A stretch of DNA of 51,436 nucleotides from Rhodospirillaceae bacterium (GCA_004297485.1 SCTM01000109.1:1-51436); one strand, 5' to 3'; counted from the stretch's first letter, positions 35,092 to 43,643 are shown. Translations and numbers: made by a program. Notes: generated from the letters alone by a model not told the origin.

Positions 35092-35631
35092 ATGAAGCTA
35101 TGGTTGATCGTCGGCGCGGTGGTGGTGGTTGTCGTGGCCGTCATATTTGTCGCCTTGCGCGACCGGCACGAAGACGAACCATCAGCAACACCTGCACAGG
35201 CGGAAGTTCCCACCGCACCGCCGGCGACGGACTATGCATCCATTCAGGCGGCCTATCTTGACGACAACATCAAGAAGCCCGGTTGGAAGGCCACCGGCAG
35301 CGGCCTGCAGTACACCGTCATCAAGGCCGCGGATGAATCATCACCCAAGCCCGCGCCCGGCAGCGTCGTGACGGTCAACTATGAAGGGCGCCTGATCGAC
35401 GGCACCGTGTTCGACAGTTCCTATGCCCGCAACCAGCCCATCTCGTTTCCGCTCAACGGCGTGATCGCGGGCTGGCAGGAAGGCGTGCCCATGATGCGCG
35501 TAGGCGAGATTTGGGAATTCGCCATTCCCGCCGGTCTCGCCTATGGCGCCGACACCGCCGGACCCATTCCCGGCGGATCGACCCTGATCTTCAAGATCGA
35601 ACTGCTTGAGGCGAAAACGCCTGTTCAATAG
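35092..35631 (+). CDS. FKBP-type peptidyl-prolyl isomerase, membrane-anchored
   Basis: 179 aa. An N-terminal helix rich in Val (KLWLIVGAVVVVVVAVIFVA) serves as signal anchor, a Pro/Ala linker follows, and residues about 65-176 form the FKBP domain (GSGLQYTVIKA, VTVNYEGRLIDGTVFDSSY, GVIAGWQEGVPMMRVGEIWE, IPAGLAYG). It should catalyse prolyl isomerisation in the periplasm. It is the last gene of the forward run and converges on petC. Confidence 0.9.
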   Translation: MKLWLIVGAVVVVVVAVIFVALRDRHEDEPSATPAQAEVPTAPPATDYASIQAAYLDDNIKKPGWKATGSGLQYTVIKAADESSPKPAPGSVVTVNYEGRLIDGTVFDSSYARNQPISFPLNGVIAGWQEGVPMMRVGEIWEFAIPAGLAYGADTAGPIPGGSTLIFKIELLEAKTPVQ

Positions 35632-35758
35632 GACGGATGCCGGTGCCGGCTTACGCGGCGCCACCAAGCACCGACAAAGGGTCATGCTTTCCATTGTCGT
35701 GGGAAGCGTGCGCGGCCCGGAAAAATAACCGACGCGCGGCCCCCCCCACAATGCAAGA

Positions 35759-35782
35759 CCGCCGGACCTTGCGGGCCGGCGG
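35759..35782. terminator. Bidirectional terminator hairpin between FKBP gene and petC
   Basis: CCGCCGG (35759-35765) and CCGGCGG (35776-35782) form a perfect 7-bp stem. On the plus strand a pyrimidine-rich run (CTTGTTCTCCTCTC) follows. It lies in the 244-bp gap between two convergent genes, so it can end both transcripts. No open frame or other structure was recognised in that gap. Confidence 0.6.
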
Positions 35783-35875
35783 CTTGTTCTCCTCTCCCAA
35801 AACTCGTGCCGTATAGAACGCTAGATTCGCCGTGTTTTCCAGGGCAAGCCGCTGCTGCAGTGCGGAAGAATGTGC

Positions 35876-36640
35876 TTAATGTCCGATGCGCGACCAGATG
35901 CGACGCTTCAGGAAATAGGCAAGCACAGTAAACAGAAGCGTGTAGAGCATGACCCGGAACCCGGTGGAATGCCGCGCTTCCAGTTTCGGCTCCGCGGTCC
36001 AGGCGAGAAACGCGGTGACGTCCTTGGCGATATGCGCGGCGTCGTTCGGTGAACCGTCGGCGAAAGTCACGACCCCGTCCTTCACCTGCTGCGCCATGGC
36101 GAGCTGGAAAGCACCACGGGTGAAATACTTATTGTAGTTCATGCCGGGTGCCATCTTCATGTCCGCTGGCGCGTCCTCGTAGCCGAGCAGCAAGTTGTAG
36201 ACGTAATCCGGCCCACCCTCGCGCGCCTTGACGATCAGCGACAGATCCGGCGGCAAAGCACCGCCGTTGGAGGCGCGAGCGGCCTGCTCATTGGGGAACG
36301 GCTTGGGCATATAATCGGATGCCTTGCCCTTGCGTTTGAACATGTCGCCGCTGTCGTCGGGTCCGTCCTCGATCTGGTACTGAGCAGCGAGCGACTTGAC
36401 CTGTTCATCGCTGTAGCCCAGCGCCTCAAGATTGCGGAACGCGATGTACTTGAGAGAGTGACAGTTCGAGCAGACTTCCTTGTAAACCTGGAAGCCACGC
36501 TGCAACTGTTCCTTGTCGAACTTTCCGAACACGCCGTTGAAGGTCCAGTCCTGCTTGGGCAGGACTGCCTCTTCGGCAGCGTTCAGGCCGGAGACGGGAA
36601 GGACGGCGGCCAGTGCGGCGGCCAGAACGATCTTACGCAT
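35876..36640 (-). CDS. petC: Cytochrome c1 of the bc1 complex
   Basis: 254 aa. Cytochrome c1 carries electrons from the Rieske protein to cytochrome c. A Sec signal (LAAALAAVLPVSGLNAAEEA) is followed by the haem motif CSNCHS. GGALPPDLSLI and YMPKPFPNEQAARASNGG are the conserved segments, the latter carrying Met for haem ligation. A C-terminal anchor (RVMLYTLLFTVLAYFLKRRI) holds it in the membrane. It starts 4 nt after the petB stop with AAGG upstream. Confidence 0.95.
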   Translation of the reverse strand: MRKIVLAAALAAVLPVSGLNAAEEAVLPKQDWTFNGVFGKFDKEQLQRGFQVYKEVCSNCHSLKYIAFRNLEALGYSDEQVKSLAAQYQIEDGPDDSGDMFKRKGKASDYMPKPFPNEQAARASNGGALPPDLSLIVKAREGGPDYVYNLLLGYEDAPADMKMAPGMNYNKYFTRGAFQLAMAQQVKDGVVTFADGSPNDAAHIAKDVTAFLAWTAEPKLEARHSTGFRVMLYTLLFTVLAYFLKRRIWSRIGH

Positions 36641-36644
36641 GGCC

Positions 36645-37871
36645 TTAACCCCCGGTCACCGATTGACTGATGCTGGCGGGCAGCGGCTTTGGCGTTTCGA
36701 GCCAGCCGACGACAGGCATCAGGATCAACATATGAAAGAAATACCAAGCCGCGCCGACGCGGCCGAGCACAAGTGGAAGACCTTCCGGCAGCTGAGCACC
36801 GCACCACGTCAGCAGCGCGCAGTCAGCAACGAATACCCAGAACAGGACCCTGTATACCGGACGGAAGGTGGCGGAACGGATGCGGGAGGTATCAAGCCAC
36901 GGCAGCACGAACAGCACGAGGATCGAGCCGAACATGGCCAACACGCCGATTAGCTTGTTCGGGATCGCGCGCAGAATGGCGTAGAACGGCAGGAAATACC
37001 ATTCCGGCACGATGTGGGCGGGCGTCACAAGGGGATTGGCCGGGATGTAGTTGTCCGCATCGCCGAGCATATTCGGCGCCCAAAACACGACCGCGAAATA
37101 CACCAGCAGAAACGCGCCGACGCCGAAGGTGTCTTTGATCGTGTAGTAGGGATGGAACGGAACCTTGTCCGCGGGCGTGGCTTCGATGCCAAGCGGATTG
37201 TTCGAGCCCGGCAGATGCAGCGCCCAGATATGCAGGACGATGAGGCCGACGATCACGAATGGCAGCAGGAAGTGAAGCGCGAAGAAGCGATTGAGCGTCG
37301 GATTGTCGACGGAGAACCCGCCCCACAGCAGCGTCACGATCGACTTGCCGACGACCGGGAGCGCCGAGAACAGGTTGGTGATCACGGTCGCGCCCCAGAA
37401 GCTCATCTGTCCCCAGGGCAGCACGTAACCCATGAACGCCGTCGCCATCATGGCGAGCAGAAGCAGCACGCCGATCCACCACAACACCTCGCGCGGCGCC
37501 TTATAGGAGCCGTAGTAGAGGCCGCGGAAGATATGGATATAGACGGCGATGAAAAAGAAACTGGCGCCGTTCATGTGCAGATAGCGCATGAGCCAGCCAT
37601 AGTTCACGTCGCGCATGATGCGCTCGACGCTGTCGAAGGCCAGCGTCACGTGCGGCGTATAATTCATCGCCAGGAATACGCCGGTGAGAATCATCACCAG
37701 CAGCATGAAGCCGGCGATGAACCCGAAGTTCCAAAAATAATTGAGGTTGCGCGGCGCCGGATATTTCGTCCCGACCACATGGTCGAGATAGGTCACGATC
37801 GGCAGACGGCTTTCGTGCCATTCGTAAATTTTGCGCCAGGTGCTCTTCTGGGCGGTGGATGCGGTGGCCAT
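36645..37871 (-). CDS. petB: Cytochrome b of the bc1 complex
   Basis: 408 aa with eight hydrophobic helices. It binds two b haems and forms both quinone sites. [60 protein letters not shown] and the Qo motif [20 protein letters not shown] are intact; the four haem His residues lie in helices 2 and 4. It is 15 nt after petA, in the fbcFBH order. Confidence 0.97.
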   Translation of the reverse strand: MATASTAQKSTWRKIYEWHESRLPIVTYLDHVVGTKYPAPRNLNYFWNFGFIAGFMLLVMILTGVFLAMNYTPHVTLAFDSVERIMRDVNYGWLMRYLHMNGASFFFIAVYIHIFRGLYYGSYKAPREVLWWIGVLLLLAMMATAFMGYVLPWGQMSFWGATVITNLFSALPVVGKSIVTLLWGGFSVDNPTLNRFFALHFLLPFVIVGLIVLHIWALHLPGSNNPLGIEATPADKVPFHPYYTIKDTFGVGAFLLVYFAVVFWAPNMLGDADNYIPANPLVTPAHIVPEWYFLPFYAILRAIPNKLIGVLAMFGSILVLFVLPWLDTSRIRSATFRPVYRVLFWVFVADCALLTWCGAQLPEGLPLVLGRVGAAWYFFHMLILMPVVGWLETPKPLPASISQSVTGG

Positions 37872-37886
37872 GGTTCTACGATCCCC

Positions 37887-38453
37887 TTAACCGATACGCA
37901 CGGTCGTATCGTTCACGAACGTGTAGGGCGGCACTTCTAGATTCGCCGGCGCCGGCCCTTTGCGGATGCGGCCGGAAGCGTCGTACTGGGAACCGTGGCA
38001 GGGGCAGAACCAGCCGCCGAATTCGCCGCGAGGATCAGTCGCCTTCTGGCCGAGGGGAATGCAACCAAGATGGGTACAGACGCCAACCACGATCAGGATC
38101 GCGTCATGACCCTTCTTCACCCGGGACGCATCCGTTTGCGGATCGCGTAGGTCTTTCACATCCACGTCTTGCGCGGATTTCAACTCTTCCGGCGTGCGAT
38201 AACGCACGAACACCGGCTTGCCACGCCAGACCACCGTGATGTCCTGGCCTTCTTTAAGCCCGGCGATACTGAATTCTATGGTGGAGAGGGACAAGGTGTC
38301 CGCCGCCGGATTCATGCTGTCGACGAGCGGCCATACCATCATGGCCGTCCCAACCACCCCGGTGGCGATCGTCATGTGGAGAAGAAAATCGCGACGGGTA
38401 TCCCCATCTGCGCCATCCCCATGCATGGAATGGGCAGGTGCCGTATTGGCCAT
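37887..38453 (-). CDS. petA: Rieske iron-sulfur protein of the bc1 complex
   Basis: 188 aa. The twin-arginine motif TRRDFLLHMTIATGVVG fits Tat insertion with an uncleaved anchor. The 2Fe-2S ligands are in CTHLGCIPLG and CPCHGSQYDASGR. ATG 38453 is preferred because AGGGG stands 9 nt upstream and the protein then has normal length; the open frame to 38744 has no coding features. It is the first gene of petABC; the 426-bp region upstream holds its promoter. Confidence 0.95.
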   Translation of the reverse strand: MANTAPAHSMHGDGADGDTRRDFLLHMTIATGVVGTAMMVWPLVDSMNPAADTLSLSTIEFSIAGLKEGQDITVVWRGKPVFVRYRTPEELKSAQDVDVKDLRDPQTDASRVKKGHDAILIVVGVCTHLGCIPLGQKATDPRGEFGGWFCPCHGSQYDASGRIRKGPAPANLEVPPYTFVNDTTVRIG

Positions 38454-38709
38454 TCTTGAACCCCTTTTCTCACGTCTTTTACGTCGTTCCGCCGCGCCCA
38501 CGCCGGACCCGGCGTAAGGGTCGTAGACGACCCCAGGCGTAATCGGCGTATTCTGCTGATCGGCCCCTGCGGTACCCCGTCCAGACCGGGCCCAACCGGC
38601 GGAAGCATAAGGATTTTCAGCGCCGTGGGTATAGGATAAAACGCATAGCTTGAAAAGACTTTCTGGTGTCACCCGACACTTTAGAAGCATCCTAAAACTT
38701 GATCTTGGT
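38454..38709. other. Intergenic region upstream of petABC
   Basis: This is the first part of the 426-bp gap between petA and trmL. No convincing gene is seen. GTGTC/GACAC (38668-38681) is a perfect 5-bp inverted repeat with a 4-nt centre, in an AT-richer patch (about 38610-38700) that probably holds the petA promoter on the minus strand. The rest of the gap (38710-38879) is filled by REP-like repeats. Confidence 0.5.
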
Positions 38710-38774
38710 GGAGTGGAGTTGACATTCACTACCCCGTGGGCCACGAAATTGCGGAGCGAACGTCAAATCCAAAG
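38710..38774. repeat. REP-like palindromic element, first copy before trmL
   Basis: TTGACATTCACT (38719-38730) and AGCGAACGTCAA (38755-38766) pair at 10 of 12 positions around the centre CGTGGGCCACG (38735-38745). The arms match those near proC with a few changes. Confidence 0.65.
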
Positions 38775-38796
38775 ACCCACCAGAACCATCTATTTG

Positions 38797-38873
38797 CTCG
38801 TGGTCCTTTGATTCCAACATTCGCCAGGCCGCCTCCCCAACCGGGATGCCAATGTAGAATCGGACCACTCGCG
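38797..38873. repeat. REP-like palindromic element, second copy before trmL
   Basis: GTGGTCC (38800-38806) pairs perfectly with GGACCAC (38862-38868). GATTC/GAATC and ACATT/AATGT continue the stem inward to an unpaired centre of about 25 nt. The right half resembles the copy at 20-98. It ends about 7 nt before the trmL start codon, so it may affect trmL translation or promoter placement. Confidence 0.68.
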
Positions 38874-38879
38874 GCGACC

Positions 38880-39350
38880 ATGCGTCTCGCCCTATTCCAA
38901 CCCGACATTCCGCAGAATACCGGCGCATTAATGCGGATTGGCGCCTGTTTCCGCGTCCCTCTCGATATCATCGAGCCTTGCGGATTTCCCTTTGATGACC
39001 GGCGGCTGCGGCGAACAGCCATGGATTACGGCGAGACCGCCGTCATGGAACGACATGCCTCGTGGGAGGCTTTTCTAGCCACCCACGAAGGCCGCGGTGG
39101 CCGTTTGGTGCTGCTGACCACGTCCGCAATCGTTAATCATGGGGCGTTCTCCTATGCCCCGGATGACACGCTCCTCCTGGGGCGGGAAAGCGCGGGCGTC
39201 CCCAGCCATGTGACCGCCCGTGCCGAAGGCCGGGTTCGGATTCCCATGGCCGACGGATTGCGCTCCCTTAATGTCGCGGTCGCCGGCGCCATCGTGCTCG
39301 CCGAAGCCCTGCGTCAAACCGGAGTTTTTGCAGGTAAATTAACGCTTTAG
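38880..39350 (+). CDS. trmL: tRNA (cytidine(34)-2'-O)-methyltransferase
   Basis: 156 aa SPOUT enzyme that methylates the wobble ribose of tRNA-Leu. The N terminus LALFQPDIPQNTGALMRI is the family mark, followed by GACFRVPLDIIEP and GRESAGVP, with LRSLNVAVAGAIVLAEALRQ in the trefoil knot. The start ATG 38880 gives normal TrmL length; the longer frame from 38736 runs through repeats. It is divergent from petABC, a common alphaproteobacterial order. Confidence 0.95.
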   Translation: MRLALFQPDIPQNTGALMRIGACFRVPLDIIEPCGFPFDDRRLRRTAMDYGETAVMERHASWEAFLATHEGRGGRLVLLTTSAIVNHGAFSYAPDDTLLLGRESAGVPSHVTARAEGRVRIPMADGLRSLNVAVAGAIVLAEALRQTGVFAGKLTL

Positions 39351-39409
39351 CCGGATTCCGACGGGCCTGCCTACGCCTGACAATTTTTTCATGGCCCAAC
39401 CATGCTCCT

Positions 39410-39597
39410 GTAAGGAATGGCACCCTATATTCCTCCTTACGAAGGCGGCCCCGACGATGATCCCCCGTCTAGTCATGGGCCGCTCCAAGCAAAGCCGTCC
39501 CCCTACGGCAGGTCTTGGTCCGATAAATGGGTTCTGTCCCCCCGCAGAACCCACTCCTGGAACGGCCCCGCTCCCCCCGGCGGGGCCGTTACCTTTT
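39410..39597 (+). ncRNA. Candidate small RNA with tandem C-rich-loop hairpins
   Basis: Five stem-loops follow one another. H1: GTAAGGA/TCCTTAC (39410-39440). H2: GACG/CGTC with loop ATGATCCCC (39453-39469, weak). H3: CCAAG/CTTGG outside GCCGT/ACGGC with loop CCCCCT (39485-39518). H4: TGGGTTCTG/CAGAACCCA (39528-39553). H5: an 11-bp stem AACGGCCCCGC with GCGGGGCCGTT (39561-39590). H4 and H5 have different stems but the same loop TCCCCCCG. A short TTTT follows H5, so it could end the transcript. A weak promoter (CTGACA 39377-39382, CATGCT 39401-39406, spacer 18) would start it near 39413. C-rich loops suggest pairing to Shine-Dalgarno sequences. It could also be a processed trmL 3' end. Confidence 0.5.
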
Positions 39598-40884
39598 GGC
39601 GCCGACCACTTCTCGTGCCATTCGGGCGAGTTCCTCCAAAGCCTGGGCGCGGCTCGGAACAAATGCGGCGGTAATCCACCATTCGGTCATGGCCGCGAGA
39701 ATCCGTCCGATGGCCGGACCGGCGGCGATCCCGAGCCCCATGACATCCTCTCCGCCCACCGGCAGCGGATGGGGCGTCCAGGCGCACGCCGCCGTCAGAA
39801 CGGACCGCCACGCCGCCGCATCGTGGTGCGAATCGCGGGCGGGCCGTGCCGCCCTGGACACGAGCAAGCGATCCATGACCGTCCCCGCACCGAGGTGAAA
39901 CAGCGCGCGCCGGAAATCGACACTGGTTGGCGTCGGCGCTTGCGTAGGTGTGAAAATCGGGCCACCCGCGGCCTGTTCCAGGCGTTCACGTTCGCCGTGA
40001 GAGAGTTTCAGCCGCGCAACCACAGCACCCACGGCTGACGGCGGAATCACCACAGCCAGACGCCTGACCCAGCGGTGAACAAGAACATCCGCGGGACAGT
40101 CCGCAGGAATGTGGCGCTCGGCGACGATCAGCCGCGCCAAGGCATCCACATCCTGATGCTCCGGCAGAATCGCGGCCAGCACGCCGCAGGTCGTCATTTG
40201 AGTCATGGCCGCCATCGGATCGGGAGCCGCCAGCAATTTCGCCAACTCACTATGAATGCGCTCCACGGACAACCGCATGAGGCCCGCCTTGTGGCGCTCA
40301 CAGGCGATGAGTGTTGCCGGATCGATCGGTTCCCGCCCATACAACGCCGAAAAGCGAAACAGCCGAAGAATGCGCAGATAGTCCTCTTGAATCCGGTCGT
40401 CCGGATCGCCGACAAAGCGTACACGGCCGGCGCGGGCGTCGGCTGCGCCGCCGTGATCGTCGTGCAGCACGCCGTCGAGTCCAAGGGACATGGCATTCAT
40501 GGTGAAGTCGCGCCGACGGGCGTCCTCATGCCAGTCGGTGGTGAACGCGACCGCGGCATGACGCCCGTCGCACGCCGTGTCCCGGCGCAATGACGTGATC
40601 TCGAACGCGCGGCCGTCGACAACCGCCGTGACGGTGCCGTGGTCGATACCTGTGGGGATTGCCTTGATGTGCGCGTCGGCGAGCCGCGCGAGCACCTGTG
40701 CGGGCGGTTCCGGCGTGCCCACATCGATCTCGGAATCGGCGCGGTCGCGGCCGAGCACAGCGTCGCGGATACTTCCGCCAACACAACGGACATCGACCGC
40801 CGGTGCGCCCAGGGCCGCGAACAGACGCTTGAGTTCCCGCGCGTTCAACCATACGGGCGCGAAAGTGACGACGGATGCGGTCAT
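39589..40884 (-). CDS. cca: CCA tRNA nucleotidyltransferase (class II)
   Basis: 431 aa. It adds or repairs the CCA end of tRNAs. The head contains VRCVGGSIRDAVLGR and DSEIDVGTP; DARRRDFTMNAMSLGLDG is the flexible region and RFVGDPDDRIQEDYLRILRL the template motif. In most homologues the metal motif is DxD; here it reads EID, an Asp-to-Glu change at the first position. The start ATG 40884 is chosen for length; the open frame goes to 40986. The stop overlaps the last hairpin of the candidate sRNA on the other strand. Confidence 0.9.
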   Translation of the reverse strand: MTASVVTFAPVWLNARELKRLFAALGAPAVDVRCVGGSIRDAVLGRDRADSEIDVGTPEPPAQVLARLADAHIKAIPTGIDHGTVTAVVDGRAFEITSLRRDTACDGRHAAVAFTTDWHEDARRRDFTMNAMSLGLDGVLHDDHGGAADARAGRVRFVGDPDDRIQEDYLRILRLFRFSALYGREPIDPATLIACERHKAGLMRLSVERIHSELAKLLAAPDPMAAMTQMTTCGVLAAILPEHQDVDALARLIVAERHIPADCPADVLVHRWVRRLAVVIPPSAVGAVVARLKLSHGERERLEQAAGGPIFTPTQAPTPTSVDFRRALFHLGAGTVMDRLLVSRAARPARDSHHDAAAWRSVLTAACAWTPHPLPVGGEDVMGLGIAAGPAIGRILAAMTEWWITAAFVPSRAQALEELARMAREVVGAKR

Positions 40885-40897
40885 TTCACGGATCGCG

Positions 40898-41185
40898 TTA
40901 AGGCTGTTTGGAAACCGTCCGGCCAGGCACCACCTGCCCGTTCTCAAGGTAGGACGGGGTATAAACCGAATCCGGCCCGCCTCCATGTCGGAGCGCGGTC
41001 ACGGCCAAGCTCGCGAACGCCAGCACCGCGCCGAGAAACAGCAAGAGCGGCCACGGTCCTTGCTCCAGGCGGGGAGGCGCGCCGCCGTGCTCAGCGACAT
41101 AGCGCGTGCGATACCAGCTCCACGCCAAATAGACCGCCAGCGGCAGCAGGAACGGCACGATATATGTGAAGAGGACTCTCGCCAT
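40898..41185 (-). CDS. DUF6111 family small membrane protein
   Basis: 95 aa with two hydrophobic helices (VLFTYIVPFLLPLAVYLAW and PLLLFLGAVLAFASLAVTAL) and a charged C terminus. ATG 41185 has GGAGA upstream and gives the standard start ARVLFTYIVPFLL. Its function is unknown; it lies between cca and a NUDIX gene, a common order in Rhodospirillales. Confidence 0.75.
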   Translation of the reverse strand: MARVLFTYIVPFLLPLAVYLAWSWYRTRYVAEHGGAPPRLEQGPWPLLLFLGAVLAFASLAVTALRHGGGPDSVYTPSYLENGQVVPGRTVSKQP

Positions 41186-41242
41186 CCGAATCTCCTGCCC
41201 GCGCGCAAATCTGCGCATCAGGACTTTCGTGGCACGAGAGAA

Positions 41243-41965
41243 TCATGTCACGAGCGCGTGGTAGAGGTTGATCAGCATACCCGCAGTTGCGCCCCAGATA
41301 TAGCGATCCTCGTAAAGCATCTCGTAGAACGCACGATTGACGCCGAAAAACTCGCGGGCAACGCGGCGATGATTGGCCGGATCGAGGAAGAAAGCGAGCG
41401 GCACCTCGAACACGTCGGCGACTTCACCCGGGTCGGGCTTTAAGTGCAGCGGCGGCGTAACCGCACCGACCACAGGCATGATGTCGAAGCCGGTGCCCGT
41501 GGCCCAGGGGATTAGACGCCCGAGGATCTCGACTTTCGCCGGATCGAGACCGGTTTCCTCCCAAGCCTCGCGCAAGGCACAGGCTTCGGCGTCGCGGTCT
41601 TCCGGGTCCATGCGTCCGCCGGGAAAAGCGACCTGGCCGGCGTGCTTGTTCAAATGCGCGGTGCGCTGGGTCAAGAGCACGCGATAGCCGTCCTCATGTT
41701 CAACCAGAGGCACCAGGACAGCCGCAGGCCGCATCTCCGTGACGGGCTCAGGAGCGGTCGCGGGAAAAAGAGTGTTGGCTTTCGCGCTCGGCAGCTGGAT
41801 GCCGCCCTCGTCCATGAGTTTTTGCGTCGCGTCGAGGTCACCGGTTGCCCGCAACCGGCTTCCGCCATCCTTCAAGGCCGCCGCGAGCCGGGCCCGTATT
41901 TTGGCGCGATCGATGGACACAAGACCGGGGTTAATATGATCGCGTAGCGCCGTACCCGCTGTCAT
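41243..41965 (-). CDS. NUDIX hydrolase, CoA pyrophosphatase type
   Basis: 240 aa. The NUDIX box is GGRMDPEDRDAEACALREAW followed by EETGLD. VLLTQRTAHLNKHAGQVAFP matches the upstream LLxxR...HxGqVafPGG signature of the CoA/acyl-CoA pyrophosphatase subgroup (NudL-like), which hydrolyses CoA to 4'-phosphopantetheine and 3',5'-ADP. It overlaps the DUF1285 gene by ATGA, so the two are co-translated. Confidence 0.88.
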   Translation of the reverse strand: MTAGTALRDHINPGLVSIDRAKIRARLAAALKDGGSRLRATGDLDATQKLMDEGGIQLPSAKANTLFPATAPEPVTEMRPAAVLVPLVEHEDGYRVLLTQRTAHLNKHAGQVAFPGGRMDPEDRDAEACALREAWEETGLDPAKVEILGRLIPWATGTGFDIMPVVGAVTPPLHLKPDPGEVADVFEVPLAFFLDPANHRRVAREFFGVNRAFYEMLYEDRYIWGATAGMLINLYHALVT

Positions 41966-42528
41966 TGGGTCCGCCCGAGCGGAAAGAACAGGCCGGCACT
42001 GCGCACGCCGAGAACCTCCGGCGATAATCCATCGGGTTCGGCCATGGCGACCAGTTCGTAGAACACGGACCGAGCCAGACGCGCCTCCAGACCTCCGCGA
42101 ACGGTCACATAGGGTCGCGGCTCGCGGTCGGCGGATTCCGCAACCCGCAGGGGATGGGCGGCATCAAGGGTCACGACGTCGTCCACATTGGTACGGAAGC
42201 GCAACACCCGATCGGCGCCTTCGCCTTCGATCATCAACTCCACAGCGATAAAAGGCGAGTCTTCGACTTCGATCTGGCCGCTTTCCACCGGTGTCGTGAG
42301 CCAGAAAGAGCCATCCTCGTGACGGCGGAGGACGGTGGAAAACAGCTTAACCAGAGCAAGGCGCCCAATGGGCGATCCGCGATAGAACCATGTCCCGTCC
42401 CGGGCGATCCGCATGTTGAAATCGCCGCATAAGTTCGGGATAGCGCCCGGTTGCATCGGGCGCAGCCGCTCGCCCACCGCACCGGACGGCGGAGATTCCG
42501 CTTCATTTGGATACGTCGGTCGTCCCAT
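41962..42528 (-). CDS. DUF1285 family protein
   Basis: 188 aa. NMRIARDGTWFYRGSPIGRLALVKLFSTVL is compressed here as IARDGTWFYRGSPIGR and ALVKLFSTVLRR, the DUF1285 signature, followed by FWLTTPVESGQIEVEDSPF. No catalytic residues are known. It stands upstream of the NUDIX and cca genes on the minus strand and is divergent from the MoxR operon. Confidence 0.82.
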   Translation of the reverse strand: MGRPTYPNEAESPPSGAVGERLRPMQPGAIPNLCGDFNMRIARDGTWFYRGSPIGRLALVKLFSTVLRRHEDGSFWLTTPVESGQIEVEDSPFIAVELMIEGEGADRVLRFRTNVDDVVTLDAAHPLRVAESADREPRPYVTVRGGLEARLARSVFYELVAMAEPDGLSPEVLGVRSAGLFFPLGRTQ

Positions 42529-42638
42529 ACTTACTCGATACTGGTGCGTGGTCCCGGACGAATGTCGCGATACCTGTCATCATATGGTGGAGACAGTATG
42601 TGAGCGCAACGGAATCAAGTATGCCCCTTGCCAGAGAC

Positions 42639-43643
42639 ATGACAACAAAAACCAGCCCCGAGGGGGCCGCGGCGGCGGCCATCGAACATATCGCCGGCCG
42701 CATCAGCGCGGCTCACGCGGCCGTGGCCGAGGTCATTATCGGCCAGCGCGGCGTCATCGAGGAGAGCCTGATCACCCTGCTGGCCGGCGGCCATGTGCTG
42801 CTGATCGGGGTGCCCGGCCTGGCCAAGACCCGGCTGGTGCAGACATTGGGCGCCGTGCTTGGACTCGACGATAAACGTGTTCAGTTCACTCCCGACCTGA
42901 TGCCGGCCGACATTCTTGGCTCCGAAGTGCTGGAGGAGGACCCGGAGGGCCGCCGTTTCTTCCGCTTCATCCAGGGGCCGGTGTTCAGCCAACTGCTCAT
43001 GGCCGACGAGATCAACCGTGCCTCGCCACGCACCCAGTCGGCCCTGTTGCAGGCGATGCAGGAGGGCCGAGTCTCGATCGCCGGCAAATACCACGATCTG
43101 CCGCGTCCGTTTCATGTGCTTGCGACCCAAAATCCCATCGAGCAGGAAGGCACTTACCCATTGCCCGAAGCGCAGCTCGACCGCTTCCTGATGCAGGTCG
43201 ACATCGGCTATCCCGACCTTGCGGCCGAGCGTGAGATCATCTTGCGGACCACGGGCACGGACGATGCTACGCCGCAGCGCGTGTTGACGGGCGCTGAGTT
43301 GATGGCGGCCCAGCGCGCCGTACGCCAGATCCCCGTGGGCGAGAGCGTGGTTGCCGCGATCCTTAAGCTGGTACGCGCCGGACGGCCGGAGACCACCGAT
43401 ATCGCCGAAGTGCGGGAACAGGTTGCATGGGGACCGGGACCTCGGGCGAGCCAGGCGCTCATGCTCGCGACCCGCGCCCGCGCCCTGTTGCAAGGACGCC
43501 TGGCGCCGTCGGTGGACGACGTGATCGCCCTGGCCCGGCCGGTCTTGCAGCACCGCATGGCGCTCAATTTCGCGGCGCGTGCCGAAGGCCGCTCTTTGAG
43601 TGCGCTGATCGAAACCCTTTGCGCCCGGATCGATCGTCCTTAA
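42639..43643 (+). CDS. MoxR family AAA+ ATPase
   Basis: 334 aa. MoxR ATPases act as chaperones in assembling membrane or metal-dependent complexes, often with vWA proteins. The Walker A is GVPGLAKTRLVQ, the Walker B LMADEINRASPRTQSALLQA and sensor 1 LATQNPIEQEGTYPLPEAQL. C-terminal MoxR lid helices are present. ATG 42639 is preferred; 42621 is an alternative and the frame is open to 42507. It leads a run of four genes (DUF58, DUF4159, large membrane protein). Confidence 0.92.
   Translation: MTTKTSPEGAAAAAIEHIAGRISAAHAAVAEVIIGQRGVIEESLITLLAGGHVLLIGVPGLAKTRLVQTLGAVLGLDDKRVQFTPDLMPADILGSEVLEEDPEGRRFFRFIQGPVFSQLLMADEINRASPRTQSALLQAMQEGRVSIAGKYHDLPRPFHVLATQNPIEQEGTYPLPEAQLDRFLMQVDIGYPDLAAEREIILRTTGTDDATPQRVLTGAELMAAQRAVRQIPVGESVVAAILKLVRAGRPETTDIAEVREQVAWGPGPRASQALMLATRARALLQGRLAPSVDDVIALARPVLQHRMALNFAARAEGRSLSALIETLCARIDRP

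Noticed and set aside
37014-37940. 308-codon plus-strand frame opposite petB
   Set aside because: It is the complement of a highly conserved cytochrome b gene and has a charged His/Glu/Arg-rich composition without a domain.
38454-38744. N-terminal extension of the Rieske protein
   Set aside because: The extra 97 codons lack any signal or domain, and the ATG at 38453 has a good ribosome-binding site followed by a Tat motif.
39417-39674. Small plus-strand open frame between trmL and cca
   Set aside because: It crosses the hairpin array and runs antisense into the cca coding region; composition is Pro/Gly/Arg-rich without a motif. The structured-RNA reading explains the sequence better.
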